Below are positions 7,688 to 17,250 of a stretch of DNA of 64,000 nt, in pieces (the first letter of the stretch is position 1; every line of letters begins with the position of its first letter). Below the pieces are notes generated by a model. The model was not told the origin of the DNA. It ran no database searches and worked only from the letters and a program-made list of their open reading frames with translations. The DNA is from Tessaracoccus palaemonis (GTDB taxonomy: Bacteria > Actinomycetota > Actinomycetes > Propionibacteriales > Propionibacteriaceae): NCBI RefSeq assembly GCF_019316905.1, contig NZ_CP079216.1, positions 620,001-684,000 of the forward strand, given 5' to 3'. A program made the translations under genes and the position numbers.

Positions 7688-8458
7688 GTGCTCGCCGGAA
7701 TCCTGATCGCCCTTGTCGTCGTCGCTGCCATGGCCTTCGCGATGCCGTGGGTCGCCGCGCAGCGCAGCCCCGAGCAGGAGCTGGACGGAGACCCCACCGA
7801 GCGGTTCTCCCAGTCCGTGCGGATCCTGCGCCAGGACGTCCTCGACTACCGCCCCGACGGCGAGGAGTGCGAGGTCACGACCCCGCTCACCCGCCGCGCA
7901 GGCCTGACCGAGCTCGGCATGATCGCCCGCCAGGCGGCCCGTCGCCGCCTCGTCGTGATGGGCACGCTCGTCGTCGCGCTGGTCACCCTGCTCGTCACGT
8001 CCATCGTCGGCGTCACCGGGTGGTGGACGCTCGCGATCCCCGGCGGCCTGCTCGTCGCCTTCGTCGGCGTCGCGCGGTTCTCCGTCGTCGCGATGCACCG
8101 CAGCCTCGACGCCCGCGCCGCCGCCCTGGAGCGGGGGTTCGACGAGAGCGAGGACACGGTCGTCATCAACCTGTCCGACGACGACGCGAGCGAGTCCATC
8201 GAGATATCGGTCGACCTCTCTGTACCGCCGTCCATGGGGGCGCTGTGGGACCCGGTCCCCGTCGCGTCGGCGAGCTACGTATCGCAGCCGCTGCTGCCCC
8301 GCACGGTCCGCACCATCGACCTGTCGGCCCCCGTCTCCGCGTCCAGCAACGTCGTCCCGACCGCCGACCGCCCCGAGGAGGCCCCCGTCGCGGAGGCCGA
8401 CGAGGAGTCGTCGCAGGCCAGCGTGACCGAGTTCCGCCCCCGCGCCGTGGGGGAGTGA
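7688..8458 (+). CDS. sepX: Divisome protein SepX/GlpR
   Basis: 256 aa membrane protein. TM1 at the extreme N-terminus (residues 2-22, LAGILIALVVVAAMAFAMPW), a cytoplasmic basic segment (ARQAARRRLVVMG), then TM2 and TM3 at about 97-115 and 117-138. A long acidic, disordered C-terminal tail follows (DESEDTVVINLSDDDASES...). This layout and its place beside the gephyrin-like gene match SepX (Streptomyces) and GlpR (Corynebacterium), which stabilise FtsZ and division septa (family knowledge). The tail contains RTIDLS and TVVINLS segments that could be the Glp contact, which is a guess. It is separated from glp by 94 bases with its own -10 element. Confidence 0.78.
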   Translation: MLAGILIALVVVAAMAFAMPWVAAQRSPEQELDGDPTERFSQSVRILRQDVLDYRPDGEECEVTTPLTRRAGLTELGMIARQAARRRLVVMGTLVVALVTLLVTSIVGVTGWWTLAIPGGLLVAFVGVARFSVVAMHRSLDARAAALERGFDESEDTVVINLSDDDASESIEISVDLSVPPSMGALWDPVPVASASYVSQPLLPRTVRTIDLSAPVSASSNVVPTADRPEEAPVAEADEESSQASVTEFRPRAVGE

Positions 8459-8465
8459 CTGCGAG

Positions 8466-8495
8466 TTGGTACCCGCCGCGCAGCGCTGCTAAACT
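8466..8495 (+). promoter_or_regulatory. promoter of tRNA-Ala
   Basis: -35 TTGGTA (8466-8471), 18-base spacer, -10 TAAACT (8490-8495), 22 bases before the mature 5' end. Confidence 0.55.
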
Positions 8496-8517
8496 CATCG
8501 ACGCTGCAAGGCAACCT

Positions 8518-8593
8518 GGGGCTATGGCGCAGTTGGTAGCGCGTCTCGTTCGCAATGAGAAGGCCGGGGGTTCGAATCCCCCTAGCTCCACCA
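8518..8593 (+). tRNA. tRNA-Ala (anticodon CGC)
   Basis: Full cloverleaf by eye: acceptor GGGGCTA with TAGCTCC including the G3-U70 pair that specifies alanine, D-stem GCGC/GCGC, anticodon loop TTCGCAA, T-arm GGGGG-TTCGAAT-CCCCC, and encoded CCA at 8591-8593. A defence island follows directly, but no duplicated tRNA 3' end was found downstream. Confidence 0.97.
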
Positions 8594-8644
8594 GGGTGAT
8601 GAGTCGAGACATCTGTCTTGGATGAGTCGCGAGATATGTCACAA

Positions 8645-8669
8645 AGAGCCCGGCCATCGGCCGGGCTCT
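8645..8669. terminator. strong hairpin after tRNA-Ala
   Basis: AGAGCCCGGCC (8645-8655), loop ATC, GGCCGGGCTCT (8659-8669), perfect 11-bp stem followed by CTCTGTTTGTT. Suits the tRNA transcript and, read the other way, the minus-strand gene ending at 8727. Confidence 0.8.
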
Positions 8670-8726
8670 CTCTGTTTGTTGTGCCAGTAGTTGCGGCGTT
8701 ACGCCCTGATGCCAACCTTCTGGGGA

Positions 8727-9614
8727 TCAGTGCGTGCTGGCTGCCATCACGAAGTCGGAGAAGGCCGGTCCCGGCAGGATAGTGATGGTCGGCTCGCCCT
8801 CGAGGAGCATGGACTGTCGGGCGAGGTACTCCACCCGGCCATCGGGCGCCCAGTAGAACGTCGTACCGGTAAGCAACCCTCCGGGGTGGTCGAACTCTTC
8901 GTCGTTGACGAGCCCGCTGACTTGCTGGGCGAGTGACATCACGGGGCCCATCCACCCCGTCTCGGAGTCCGCAATGACGGTGTACAGAACCAGGGATCGG
9001 TTGACTGGAGCGAATGCCGCACCGAGCGGTGCCGGGCCGATGATGTCGAGGAGCGCTGGGAAGTTCGAGACTTTCGACGCGATGAAGAACGAGTCGCCAG
9101 CGATCCCGTTGACACCGTCGTCGAGCTGGAAGACCTCGTCCACGGGCTCAGCGTCCGTATTCGCCTGCCCGAGCCTGTAGAGCTCGTCGATGTCGATGGG
9201 TGACTTCGCAAGCGAAGCGTCAGTGAGCATCCTCACGCTCGTCGCCCCATCGATGGCCAGGGCGACGTACAGGTCAGACGCGAACTCCCGCGCATAGGAG
9301 CGGGCTTCGTCAGCAACCGTCAGGCGAGTGCGGATCGAGGACCGCAGCTCTGCCTCAGTCGGTTCGTGGAGCCTCTCCGCCCGAGCCAGGAGGTACTGGC
9401 CCACCCAGCCGTCGACCACCTCGCGCCAATCGGGTCCCGCCTCTCTCGCAGAGAGCGTTACGTTATCGAGGTCGAGATCGCCACCCGCCTCCTCGTCGCG
9501 AAGACCGTAGCCAGTCTCCGTGCGAAAGGGTTGAACCGCGACGCCGTTCTGCTCGAGAGCTGCGCCCGCGACCGCCAGGACCACCTCCTCGAAACCCATC
9601 TCGTCTGCCTGCAT
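8727..9614 (-). CDS. uncharacterised protein, weakly DUF1444/YtpQ-like
   Basis: 295 aa starting MQADEMGFEE, with AGGAGG ten bases upstream of ATG 9614; the frame extends upstream, but those residues look non-coding. Soluble, acidic, no signal peptide. The order of segments (ITVADEARSYAREF, LYVALAIDGATSVRML, ELYRLGQANTDAEPV, GIAGDSFFIASKV, then a closing strand/helix unit) recalls DUF1444/YtpQ proteins, where a GD-aromatic-aromatic-x-ASR motif is common. This is a visual resemblance only. It is a lone gene facing away from the hsd operon at the tRNA-proximal edge of the defence island, so it may be island cargo. Confidence 0.65.
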   Translation of the reverse strand: MQADEMGFEEVVLAVAGAALEQNGVAVQPFRTETGYGLRDEEAGGDLDLDNVTLSAREAGPDWREVVDGWVGQYLLARAERLHEPTEAELRSSIRTRLTVADEARSYAREFASDLYVALAIDGATSVRMLTDASLAKSPIDIDELYRLGQANTDAEPVDEVFQLDDGVNGIAGDSFFIASKVSNFPALLDIIGPAPLGAAFAPVNRSLVLYTVIADSETGWMGPVMSLAQQVSGLVNDEEFDHPGGLLTGTTFYWAPDGRVEYLARQSMLLEGEPTITILPGPAFSDFVMAASTH

Positions 9615-9863
9615 CGTTGTCCATCCTCCTGGTGAGTTCGCGAATGGCCCCAGTATGGGGTGGGGGACCGACACTTCTGTCAGAGCAGGGGAAGCTGGTG
9701 ACCGTACCTGTCCCCGTTGAGGCACCGTGACTCCCGATGCCAGCGGACCTGATCCGACGTTCCGCGAAACCGAGTGCCGCCGGACAGATGTCGGCGCCTG
9801 GCGATACGGTGAGAATCCGAGCCCACAACTCAAGACGCGCCCGGCGCGCAGGAGACGAACCAC

Positions 9864-11429
9864 ATGGCACCGACCACCAAAGAGGCGCAGCGCGCCGAGC
9901 TGCACAAGACCATCTGGCGCATCGCGAACGACCTGCGAGGATCGGTCGACGGCTGGGACTTCAAGTCCTACGTGCTCGGGATGCTCTTCTACCGGTTCAT
10001 CTCCGAGAACCTCACCGCCTACATCAACAAGGGCGAGCACGACGCGGGCGACACGGCCTTCGACTACGCCAAGCTGGCGGACAGCCAGGCCGAGTACGGA
10101 CGCGAGGACACCGTCGACGAGAAGGGCTTCTACATCTTCCCGTCCGAGCTGTTCTGCAACGTGCGTGCACGAGCGCCGCGCGACGAAAACCTGAACGAGA
10201 CGCTCGCCCGGGTGTTCAAGAACATCGAGGGCTCCGCCGTCGGCACGGGATCCGAGGACGACATCAAGGGCCTCTTCGACGACCTGGACGTCAACAGCTC
10301 CAAGCTCGGCGGCACGGTGGCCCGCCGCAACGAGAAGCTGGTCAAGCTCCTCGACGCGATCGGCGACCTGCCGCTGGGCGACTTCGGCGACAACGCCATT
10401 GACCTGTTCGGCGACGCCTACGAGTACCTCATGCAGATGTACGCCTCGCAGGCCGGTAAGTCCGGTGGCGAGTACTACACGCCCCAGGAGGTCTCGGAGG
10501 TCCTAACGCAGATCGCCGTCGCCGGCAAGACCCGCGTCAACAAGGTCTACGACCCGGCAGCGGGCTCCGGCTCCCTGTTGCTCAGGTTCGCCAAGGTACT
10601 GGGGCGCGACAACGTCGGCGGGTTCTACGGCCAGGAGATCAACCTGACCACCTACAACCTCGCGCGCATCAACATGATTCTGCACGACATCAACTACGAG
10701 AAGTTCGACATCGCGCTCGGGGACACACTCATCGACCCAGCCCACTGGGACGACGAGCCGTTCGAGGCGATCGTCTCCAACCCGCCATACTCCATCAAGT
10801 GGGAGGGCGACGCCAACCCGCTGCTCATCAACGACCCGCGCTTCGCGCCCGCCGGCGTGCTCGCGCCCAAGTCGAAGGCCGACCTCGCCTTCACCATGCA
10901 CATGCTCAGCTGGCTGGCCGTCAACGGCACCGCGGCCATCGTTGAGTTTCCCGGGGTCCTCTACCGCGGCGGCGCCGAGCGGAAGATCCGCAAGTACCTC
11001 ATCGACAACAACTACGTCGACGCCGTCATCCAGCTCCCGCCGGATCTGTTCTTCGGCACCACCATCGCCACCTGCATCATCGTGCTGAAGAAGTCGAAGA
11101 CCGACAACTCCGTGCTGTTCGTCGACGCCTCGGCCGAGTTCAAGCGGGTCGGCAACAAGAACAAGCTGACGCCCGAGCACCAGCGGACCATCCTCAAGGC
11201 CCTTGAGGACCGTGCAGATGTCGATCACCGCGTGGCGCTCGTCACGAACGAGAGCATCGCGGACAACGACTACAACATCGCCGTCTCGTCCTATGTCCAG
11301 GCCGAGGACACCCGCGAGGTGGTCAACATCGAAGAGTTGAACGCCGAGATCGCCCGCATCGTCGCGCGTCAGGCCGAGCTGCGGACCTCCATCGACGCAA
11401 TCGTCGCCGACTTGGAGAACGCCCAGTGA
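9864..11429 (+). CDS. hsdM: Type I restriction-modification system, DNA methyltransferase subunit
   Basis: 521 aa. Methylates adenine in the bipartite site chosen by HsdS (M2S) and is part of the R2M2S nuclease. N-terminal HsdM_N helical domain ([29 protein letters not shown]), SAM-binding motif [14 protein letters not shown] at about residue 230, catalytic motif IV NPPY at about 307, and a C-terminal helical region for HsdS contact. AGGAGA lies ten bases before ATG 9864. It heads an overlapping operon: its last four bases overlap the hsdS start. Confidence 0.96.
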   Translation: MAPTTKEAQRAELHKTIWRIANDLRGSVDGWDFKSYVLGMLFYRFISENLTAYINKGEHDAGDTAFDYAKLADSQAEYGREDTVDEKGFYIFPSELFCNVRARAPRDENLNETLARVFKNIEGSAVGTGSEDDIKGLFDDLDVNSSKLGGTVARRNEKLVKLLDAIGDLPLGDFGDNAIDLFGDAYEYLMQMYASQAGKSGGEYYTPQEVSEVLTQIAVAGKTRVNKVYDPAAGSGSLLLRFAKVLGRDNVGGFYGQEINLTTYNLARINMILHDINYEKFDIALGDTLIDPAHWDDEPFEAIVSNPPYSIKWEGDANPLLINDPRFAPAGVLAPKSKADLAFTMHMLSWLAVNGTAAIVEFPGVLYRGGAERKIRKYLIDNNYVDAVIQLPPDLFFGTTIATCIIVLKKSKTDNSVLFVDASAEFKRVGNKNKLTPEHQRTILKALEDRADVDHRVALVTNESIADNDYNIAVSSYVQAEDTREVVNIEELNAEIARIVARQAELRTSIDAIVADLENAQ

Positions 11430-12583
11430 GCAGCGTGGATACCCTGCTCGCAGAGCTTGCCCCGGGAGGTGTCGAGCGTCGAGCGCTGGGTGACATCGCT
11501 ACTTTTATCCGCGGCAACGGCATGCCGAAGACGGATCTCACCGATTCAGGTGTTGGGGCGATCCACTACGGACAGATCTACACGCGCTACGGGGTTTGGG
11601 CTGAGTCCACGTTCTCGTTCGTAACGCCGGAGAAGGCCGTGAAGCTGGCCGCGGCTAGCACAGGTGACATCATCATCACGAATACGAGTGAGAATATTGA
11701 TGATGTGTGCAAAGCGGTTGCTTGGCTTGGGTCGGAGCCGATCGTTACTGGTGGACACGCGACAGTCATCAAGCACAGTCTCGATCCGAAGTACCTTTCA
11801 TACTGGTTCCAATCGCCCGCGTTTGTGAAGCAGAAGCGTGCGTTGGCCACTGGGACGAAGGTCATCGATGTCTCGGCGAAGCAGTTGGAGAAGGTGCGAA
11901 TCCCCGTGCCGCCTCTCGAGGTGCAGCGGGAGATCGTGAGAATATTGGATCAGTTCACTCAGCTGGAGGCGGAGCTGGAGGCGGAGCTGGAGGCGGAGCT
12001 GGAGGCTCGGAAGTGCCAGTTTGCTCACATGCGAGCCGAGGCTCTTGCGTTGAGCGGTGCGCCCAGTGTGACTGTCGGTGAAATTGCTTCTAGGATCTCT
12101 TCCGGACGAAACACGCAGCGAGTCGCTGGTGGTGCATACCCTGTTTTCGGATCGACTGGTCAGATCGGCACCACGGATGCTCCTCAGTACTCAGGTGAGG
12201 CGCTCCTCATTGCGCGCGTCGGGGCGAACGCAGGGCGCGTCAGTGCGGTGCGTGGTGATTATGACGTGTCCGACAACACCCTCGTCTTGAGGCCGTCGCA
12301 GGCGTGGAATGATCACTTCGCCTTTCATCAGTTGACGCAGATGAATCTGAATCAGTACGCGGTCGGGGGAGGGCAACCTCTCGTTACTGCGAGGTTGTTA
12401 AAGAGTCTGAGAATCCCGCTGCCGCCTCTTGAGGATCAATGCAGGATTGCCGGCGTCCTCGACAAGTTCGACGCCCTCGTCAACGACCTGAGTATCGGCC
12501 TTGCGGCAGAGCAGGCCGCTCGGCGCAAACAGTACGAGTATTACCGCGACAAGCTCCTGACGTTCAAGGAGGCGGCCGAATGA
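11426..12583 (+). CDS. hsdS: Type I restriction-modification system, specificity subunit
   Basis: 385 aa, two target-recognition domains. TRD1 (about 15-165) ends in the conserved [26 protein letters not shown] block. The central helix follows (about 175-205), then TRD2 (about 212-345) ending [22 protein letters not shown], and a second helix. The central helix carries the tandem tetrapeptide LEAE x3 from residue 180, encoded by perfect 12-bp repeats. In EcoR124-type systems the copy number of a TAEL repeat in the same place sets the spacer length of the recognition site. GC content is visibly lower than in the neighbouring genes, in line with exchange of TRDs. The start overlaps the hsdM stop and the stop overlaps the next ATG. 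Confidence 0.95.
   Translation: MSSVDTLLAELAPGGVERRALGDIATFIRGNGMPKTDLTDSGVGAIHYGQIYTRYGVWAESTFSFVTPEKAVKLAAASTGDIIITNTSENIDDVCKAVAWLGSEPIVTGGHATVIKHSLDPKYLSYWFQSPAFVKQKRALATGTKVIDVSAKQLEKVRIPVPPLEVQREIVRILDQFTQLEAELEAELEAELEARKCQFAHMRAEALALSGAPSVTVGEIASRISSGRNTQRVAGGAYPVFGSTGQIGTTDAPQYSGEALLIARVGANAGRVSAVRGDYDVSDNTLVLRPSQAWNDHFAFHQLTQMNLNQYAVGGGQPLVTARLLKSLRIPLPPLEDQCRIAGVLDKFDALVNDLSIGLAAEQAARRKQYEYYRDKLLTFKEAAE
11963..12006 (+). repeat. 12-bp tandem repeat in the hsdS spacer helix
   Basis: CTGGAGGCGGAG is repeated at 11963, 11975 and 11987, with a partial fourth copy (CTGGAGGC) at 11999. It encodes LEAE units. Gain or loss of a unit keeps the frame and changes helix length by about one turn. 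Confidence 0.95.
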
Positions 12584-13434
12584 GCACCACGCCAGTGAAT
12601 GTGCAGATCCCGTCGGACTCCGAGGCTCCGGTCATCGCGGACTTCGTCGAGCACGCGCTGCGGGTCGCCTACGTTGACCGGGCACACCTGAAGTCTCTGC
12701 CGATTTCCGAGTGGGACGTCCCGGGCATCTACATCCTGCTGACGGGTGACGGGTCCGGGCAGGTGTACGTGGGTCAGGCACGCAAGCTGCGCGGTCGCCT
12801 GGGACAGCACAACGTGAAGGAGCAGCTGCCGTGGCGGCGCGCGGTGGCCGTCAGGCGGGACACGACAGACGGGTTCAACACGGCGGAGATCGGCTACCTC
12901 GAAGGTCGGGTGTCCGCCGAGATCTCCGCCCTCGAGAACCGGACGGTCATCCAGGGACAGGCGAGTGGAGACGACACGCTGCCGAAGCACATGATGCTCT
13001 CGCTCGACTCCTTCGTGAAGAGCATCCTGGCCGCGCTGCGGCTGGCGGGCATCGACATCACGCGCAGCAACCCGGAGCAGCAGGTCGAAGACGAGACACC
13101 CGTGAACGCATCCGGCGGCAGGGCGTCCTTCAACGTCACGTTCGCCGACCTCGTCTCAAGCGGGCTCGTTCGCGGCGGCGAAACCCTCCACCTCCGGCAG
13201 GGCAAGGTCGAGGCAACGGGCACGGTCACCGCCGACGGCGAAATCGTCGTGCGTGGCGTCGCCTACAGGTCACCGAGTACGGCCGCGGCCAACGCGCTGC
13301 GACTCCAGTCGTCGAACGGGTGGACCACATGGCATGTCGGCAGCCTCACCGGAGTCACCCTCGCGGCGCTCCGGAGCCAGTGGCTGGCTCAGCAGGAGGA
13401 CGGCGATGCCGCTCGGATTGGAGAATCGAGATGA
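12580..13434 (+). CDS. GIY-YIG nuclease-fold protein with DUF4357-like C-terminus
   Basis: 284 aa from ATG 12580, overlapping the hsdS stop (ATGA). Residues 45-125 form a GIY-YIG domain: GIYILL, then VYVGQA about a dozen residues later, an Arg in KLRGRLGQH, and a Glu in the IGYLEGR helix. Residues about 225-270 (GEIVVRGVAYRSPSTAAAN, then NGWTTWHV) match the SPSxAA...NGW pattern of DUF4357. Proteins of this make-up are often found with restriction systems. Here it sits between hsdS and hsdR with overlaps on both sides, so it is expressed with them. It may be an accessory nuclease or a control factor; the role is unproven. Confidence 0.85.
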   Translation: MSTTPVNVQIPSDSEAPVIADFVEHALRVAYVDRAHLKSLPISEWDVPGIYILLTGDGSGQVYVGQARKLRGRLGQHNVKEQLPWRRAVAVRRDTTDGFNTAEIGYLEGRVSAEISALENRTVIQGQASGDDTLPKHMMLSLDSFVKSILAALRLAGIDITRSNPEQQVEDETPVNASGGRASFNVTFADLVSSGLVRGGETLHLRQGKVEATGTVTADGEIVVRGVAYRSPSTAAANALRLQSSNGWTTWHVGSLTGVTLAALRSQWLAQQEDGDAARIGESR

Positions 13435-16400
13435 GTGAGGCACCCGCCCGACGGTACGAACCTATCGCCGTGTCGGCGGAGTCAACGGTCGTCGCCGAGT
13501 ACGTGCCGGATGCTCACGCCGAGGCCACGTACCAGTCCGAGGCTGCCTTGGAGCAGGAACTGATCCGCCTGCTTCAGTCGCAGGCCTACGAGTACCTGCC
13601 GATCACGTCGGAGGCCCAGCTGGTCACCAACCTCCGCGTGCAGCTGGAGGCGCTCAACGCCACGTCGTTCTCCGACGCCGAGTGGACCCAGTTCTTCACC
13701 GAGCGGATCGCCGGCGCGAACGACGGCATCGTCGAGAAGACCGTCCGCATCCAGGAGGACCACGTCCAGCTGCTGAAGCGCGACGACGGCACAGTCAAGA
13801 ACATCACGCTGATCGACAAGCAGAACATCCACAACAACCGGCTGCAGGTCATCAACCAGTACGAGATCGGCGAGGGGGAGGGCGGGTCTGCCCGGTCGAA
13901 CCGCTACGACGTGACCGTGCTGGTCAACGGCCTCCCGATGGTGCACATCGAGCTGAAGCGCCGCGGCGTCGACATCCGCGAGGCGTTCAACCAGATCGAC
14001 CGCTACCAGCGCGACAGCTTCTGGGCCGGCTCCGGCCTGTTCGAGTACGTGCAGCTGTTCGTGATCAGCAACGGCACGCTTACGAAGTACTACTCCAACA
14101 CCACCCGCCGCCAGCACCTGAGCGAGGCGGCCGGGAAGAAGAAGGTCCGCAAGACGTCGAACTCGTTCGAGTTCACCTCGTGGTGGGCCGACGCGCAGAA
14201 CAGGCCGATCACCGAGCTGACCGCCTTCGCGAAGACGTTCTTCGCTAAGCACGCGCTACTGAACATCCTGACCAGGTACTGCGTCCTCACGGCCGATCAC
14301 CTGCTGCTCGTGATGCGCCCGTACCAGATCGTGGCCACAGAGCGGATCCAGCAGAAGATCGACATCTCCACCAACTACAAGACGCTCGGCACCGTCGGGG
14401 CCGGCGGCTACGTGTGGCACACGACGGGCTCCGGCAAGACGCTGACGTCGTTCAAGGCGGCACAGCTGGCGTCGAAGCTGCCCAGCGTCGACAAGGTGCT
14501 GTTCGTCGTGGACCGCAAGGACCTCGACTACCAGACGATGCGCGAGTACGACCGCTTCGAGAAGGGCGCGGCCAACTCCAACACCTCGACCGCGGTGCTG
14601 AAGAGGCAGCTCGAGGATCCGGCGGCAAAGATCATCATCACCACCATCCAGAAGCTGTCGACCTTCATCGGCGCGAACAAGGGCCACGCCATCTACGGCG
14701 GACACGTGGTGATCATCTTCGACGAGTGCCACCGCTCGCAGTTCGGCGACATGCACACCGCCATCACGAAGGCGTTCAAGCGCTACAACCTGTTCGGGTT
14801 CACCGGCACGCCCATCTTCGCCGCCAACTCCGGAACCGGCGGCAACCCGCAGCTGAAGACCACCGAGCAGGCATTCGGCGAGAAGCTGCACACCTACACG
14901 ATCGTCGACGCCATCACCGACAAGAACGTGCTGCCGTTCCGGATCGACTACGTCAACACGATCAAGGTCGGCAACGTCGTCGACAAGCAGGTCTCCGCGA
15001 TCGACACCGAGAAGGCGCTGCTCGCCCCGGAGCGGATCAGCCAGATTGTGGCCTACACGCTGGAGCACTTCGACCAGAAGACCAAGCGCGCGGACCACTA
15101 CACGCTCGGTGAACGCCGCGTGAGGGGCTTCAACGCACTGTTCGCGACGGCCTCGATCGAGGCGGCCCGCGTCTACTACAGCCACTTCCAGCTGCAGCAG
15201 GACCACCTGCCGCCGGGCAGGCGCCTGAAGGTCGGCCTGATCTACTCCTACGGCGCCAACGACGCCGTCGAGGACGGTGCGCTCGAGGAGGAGGGCTTCG
15301 AGACGGGCGCGCTGAGCATGGACGCCCGCTCCTTCCTCGAGGATGCCATCCAGGACTACAACGACCTGTACGGCACGTCGTTCGACACCTCGGCGGACCG
15401 CTTCCAGAACTACTACAAGGACCTGTCGCTCAAGCTGAAGCAGCGCGAGATCGACCTGGTCATCGTCGTCAACATGTTCCTCACCGGGTTCGACGCCACC
15501 ACGATGAACACGCTGTTCGTGGACAAGAACCTCCGCGCCCACGGCCTGATCCAGGCGTACTCTCGCACGAACCGCATCCTGAACTCGGTGAAGACGTACG
15601 GCAACATCGTCAGCTTCCGCGACCTCGAGGAGGAGACGAACGACGCGATCGCGCTGTTCGGCAACAAGGACGCCCGCGGCGTCGTCCTCCTCAAGCCGTA
15701 CGCCGAGTACTACGACGACTACGCCGAGAAGGTCACAGAGCTGCTCGACTCCTTCCCCCTGGGATACCCGATCGTCGGGGAGGCCGCCCAGAAGGAGTTC
15801 ATCAAGCTTTTCGGCGCAATCCTGCGCCTGCAGAACATCCTCACGTCCTTCGACGAGTTCACGGGCAACGCGATCCTCACCGACCGCCAGGGCCAGGACT
15901 ACCGCAGCGTCTACCTCGACCTGTTCGCCGAGTACCGCAAGGACAAGGACGCCGACAAGGAGCAGATCAACGACGACGTAGTCTTCGAGATCGAGCTGAT
16001 CAAGCAGGTCGAGATCAACGTCGACTACATCCTGATGCTGGTGCAGAAGTACCGCGAGGAGCGAGGCGACGGCGACGACAAGGAGATCCGCGCCGAGATC
16101 ACCCGCGCCGTCGACGCAAGCCCGACGCTGCGCAACAAGAAGGACCTCATCGAGGACTTCGTGGACTCCCTCTCGGCCGACGGCGAGATCGACCAGGAGT
16201 GGAGGGCGTTCATCGCGGCCAAGCGTGAGGCGGAACTCGCCACCATCATTGATGAGGAGAGCCTGCGACCGGCCGCGGCCCGCGCCTTCGTCGAGACTGC
16301 CTTCCGTGACGGCCAGATCCGCACCAGCGGCACGGCCATCACGAAGGTGCTCCCGCCGGTCTCGCGCTTCGCTCCCAGCGGCGGCCACGGCGAGAAGAAG

Positions 16401-16472
16401 CAGCGGGTGATCCAGAAGTTGGGGGCGTTCTTCGAGCGCTTCTTCGGGCTGAGTTCAGGGGACAGCGAATGA
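13431..16472 (+). CDS. hsdR: Type I restriction-modification system, restriction/translocase subunit
   Basis: 1013 aa from ATG 13431, which overlaps the previous stop (ATGA). The N-terminal nuclease domain has an Asp in YDVTVLVNG followed by IELKRRG (PD-ExK type, about residues 163-176). The SF2 motor shows Walker A TTGSGKTLTS at about 330, motif II FDECHRS at about 431, motif III FTGTPI, and later motifs ending around VNMFLTGFDA and QAYSRTNRIL. The C-terminal helical region binds HsdM. Cuts unmethylated DNA after ATP-driven translocation. Full length with no frameshift, so the system is probably active. Confidence 0.96.
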   Translation: MSEAPARRYEPIAVSAESTVVAEYVPDAHAEATYQSEAALEQELIRLLQSQAYEYLPITSEAQLVTNLRVQLEALNATSFSDAEWTQFFTERIAGANDGIVEKTVRIQEDHVQLLKRDDGTVKNITLIDKQNIHNNRLQVINQYEIGEGEGGSARSNRYDVTVLVNGLPMVHIELKRRGVDIREAFNQIDRYQRDSFWAGSGLFEYVQLFVISNGTLTKYYSNTTRRQHLSEAAGKKKVRKTSNSFEFTSWWADAQNRPITELTAFAKTFFAKHALLNILTRYCVLTADHLLLVMRPYQIVATERIQQKIDISTNYKTLGTVGAGGYVWHTTGSGKTLTSFKAAQLASKLPSVDKVLFVVDRKDLDYQTMREYDRFEKGAANSNTSTAVLKRQLEDPAAKIIITTIQKLSTFIGANKGHAIYGGHVVIIFDECHRSQFGDMHTAITKAFKRYNLFGFTGTPIFAANSGTGGNPQLKTTEQAFGEKLHTYTIVDAITDKNVLPFRIDYVNTIKVGNVVDKQVSAIDTEKALLAPERISQIVAYTLEHFDQKTKRADHYTLGERRVRGFNALFATASIEAARVYYSHFQLQQDHLPPGRRLKVGLIYSYGANDAVEDGALEEEGFETGALSMDARSFLEDAIQDYNDLYGTSFDTSADRFQNYYKDLSLKLKQREIDLVIVVNMFLTGFDATTMNTLFVDKNLRAHGLIQAYSRTNRILNSVKTYGNIVSFRDLEEETNDAIALFGNKDARGVVLLKPYAEYYDDYAEKVTELLDSFPLGYPIVGEAAQKEFIKLFGAILRLQNILTSFDEFTGNAILTDRQGQDYRSVYLDLFAEYRKDKDADKEQINDDVVFEIELIKQVEINVDYILMLVQKYREERGDGDDKEIRAEITRAVDASPTLRNKKDLIEDFVDSLSADGEIDQEWRAFIAAKREAELATIIDEESLRPAAARAFVETAFRDGQIRTSGTAITKVLPPVSRFAPSGGHGEKKQRVIQKLGAFFERFFGLSSGDSE

Positions 16473-16557
16473 CGCCTATCAAGCGACAAGGGGATAGTGA
16501 CCCGCGGGTGGGCACCGTGGCTAGCCCTCGCCAGCATGCGCATGAAATCGGAGAGCG

Positions 16558-17250
16558 ATGGCAGACCTAGTCTATTTTGATGAGACTGGTTCAGCGGGGA
16601 AGGGTGCGCGTCGTCAACCTAACCTGATTCTCGCAGCTGTAGTGGTCGACGAAGCTGCAGTCCGTGGGCTCGGCGATCGAATGCGCGAGATCGCTGTCGC
16701 TCATCTCGGCGGAGGCCAGACCGGGTTTGAGTGGCACGGAGTCGAAGTGTGGAACGGACGTGGCCCTTGGGAAGGTAAGACACCTGCGCAGCTGCTAGCT
16801 GCGTATGAAGAGCTGCTCGGCCTCCTAGCAGAGTTGCGGATCTGGGTCGGTCACTCAACGATTCAGAAGGAAGCGCTCCGGCGTAAGTACGACGACTCGA
16901 TGGTGCAGGACGCGTACCTGCTTGCGCTGCAGTTCTTGGTCGAGAAAGTTGATGCATATCAGACAGCCGGGGGCGTGAAGCGACGAATCCTGATTGCTGA
17001 CGAAGCCAAACAGCATCAGGTCAACGCGACCAGGATGGTCACGCGCATGCAAGAGTTCGGCGCTGGCCGCGTTCTGGGGCGCTGGCCGTCGCCCCTGGCG
17101 ACGGTGATCGACTCGATCCACTTCGTGGACTCGGCCCGAAGCGCCGGGGTGCAACTGGCAGACATGGTGGCGTTCATCCTTCACCGGAGGGAGCTTGCGT
17201 CTCAAGGACACCGGACGCGGATGCATCCGTCCGGCGCATGGCTGAGATGA
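16558..17250 (+). CDS. DUF3800 domain protein
   Basis: 230 aa. Begins with the DUF3800 signature VYFDETGSAG (acidic residues of a presumed RNase H-like metal site). The second acidic cluster is RILIADEA, and the third is at ADMVAFILHRR, where an Asp follows the QLA motif. The family is common in mobile and defence islands; its activity is not established. It follows hsdR by 85 bases with no clear terminator, so it may be a tail of the operon. GC content is lower than that of the surrounding core genes, suggesting transfer with the island. Confidence 0.82.
   Translation: MADLVYFDETGSAGKGARRQPNLILAAVVVDEAAVRGLGDRMREIAVAHLGGGQTGFEWHGVEVWNGRGPWEGKTPAQLLAAYEELLGLLAELRIWVGHSTIQKEALRRKYDDSMVQDAYLLALQFLVEKVDAYQTAGGVKRRILIADEAKQHQVNATRMVTRMQEFGAGRVLGRWPSPLATVIDSIHFVDSARSAGVQLADMVAFILHRRELASQGHRTRMHPSGAWLR

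Noticed and set aside
14256-16388. 710-codon minus-strand frame opposite hsdR
   Set aside because: High-GC shadow; the plus strand shows all type I helicase and nuclease motifs.
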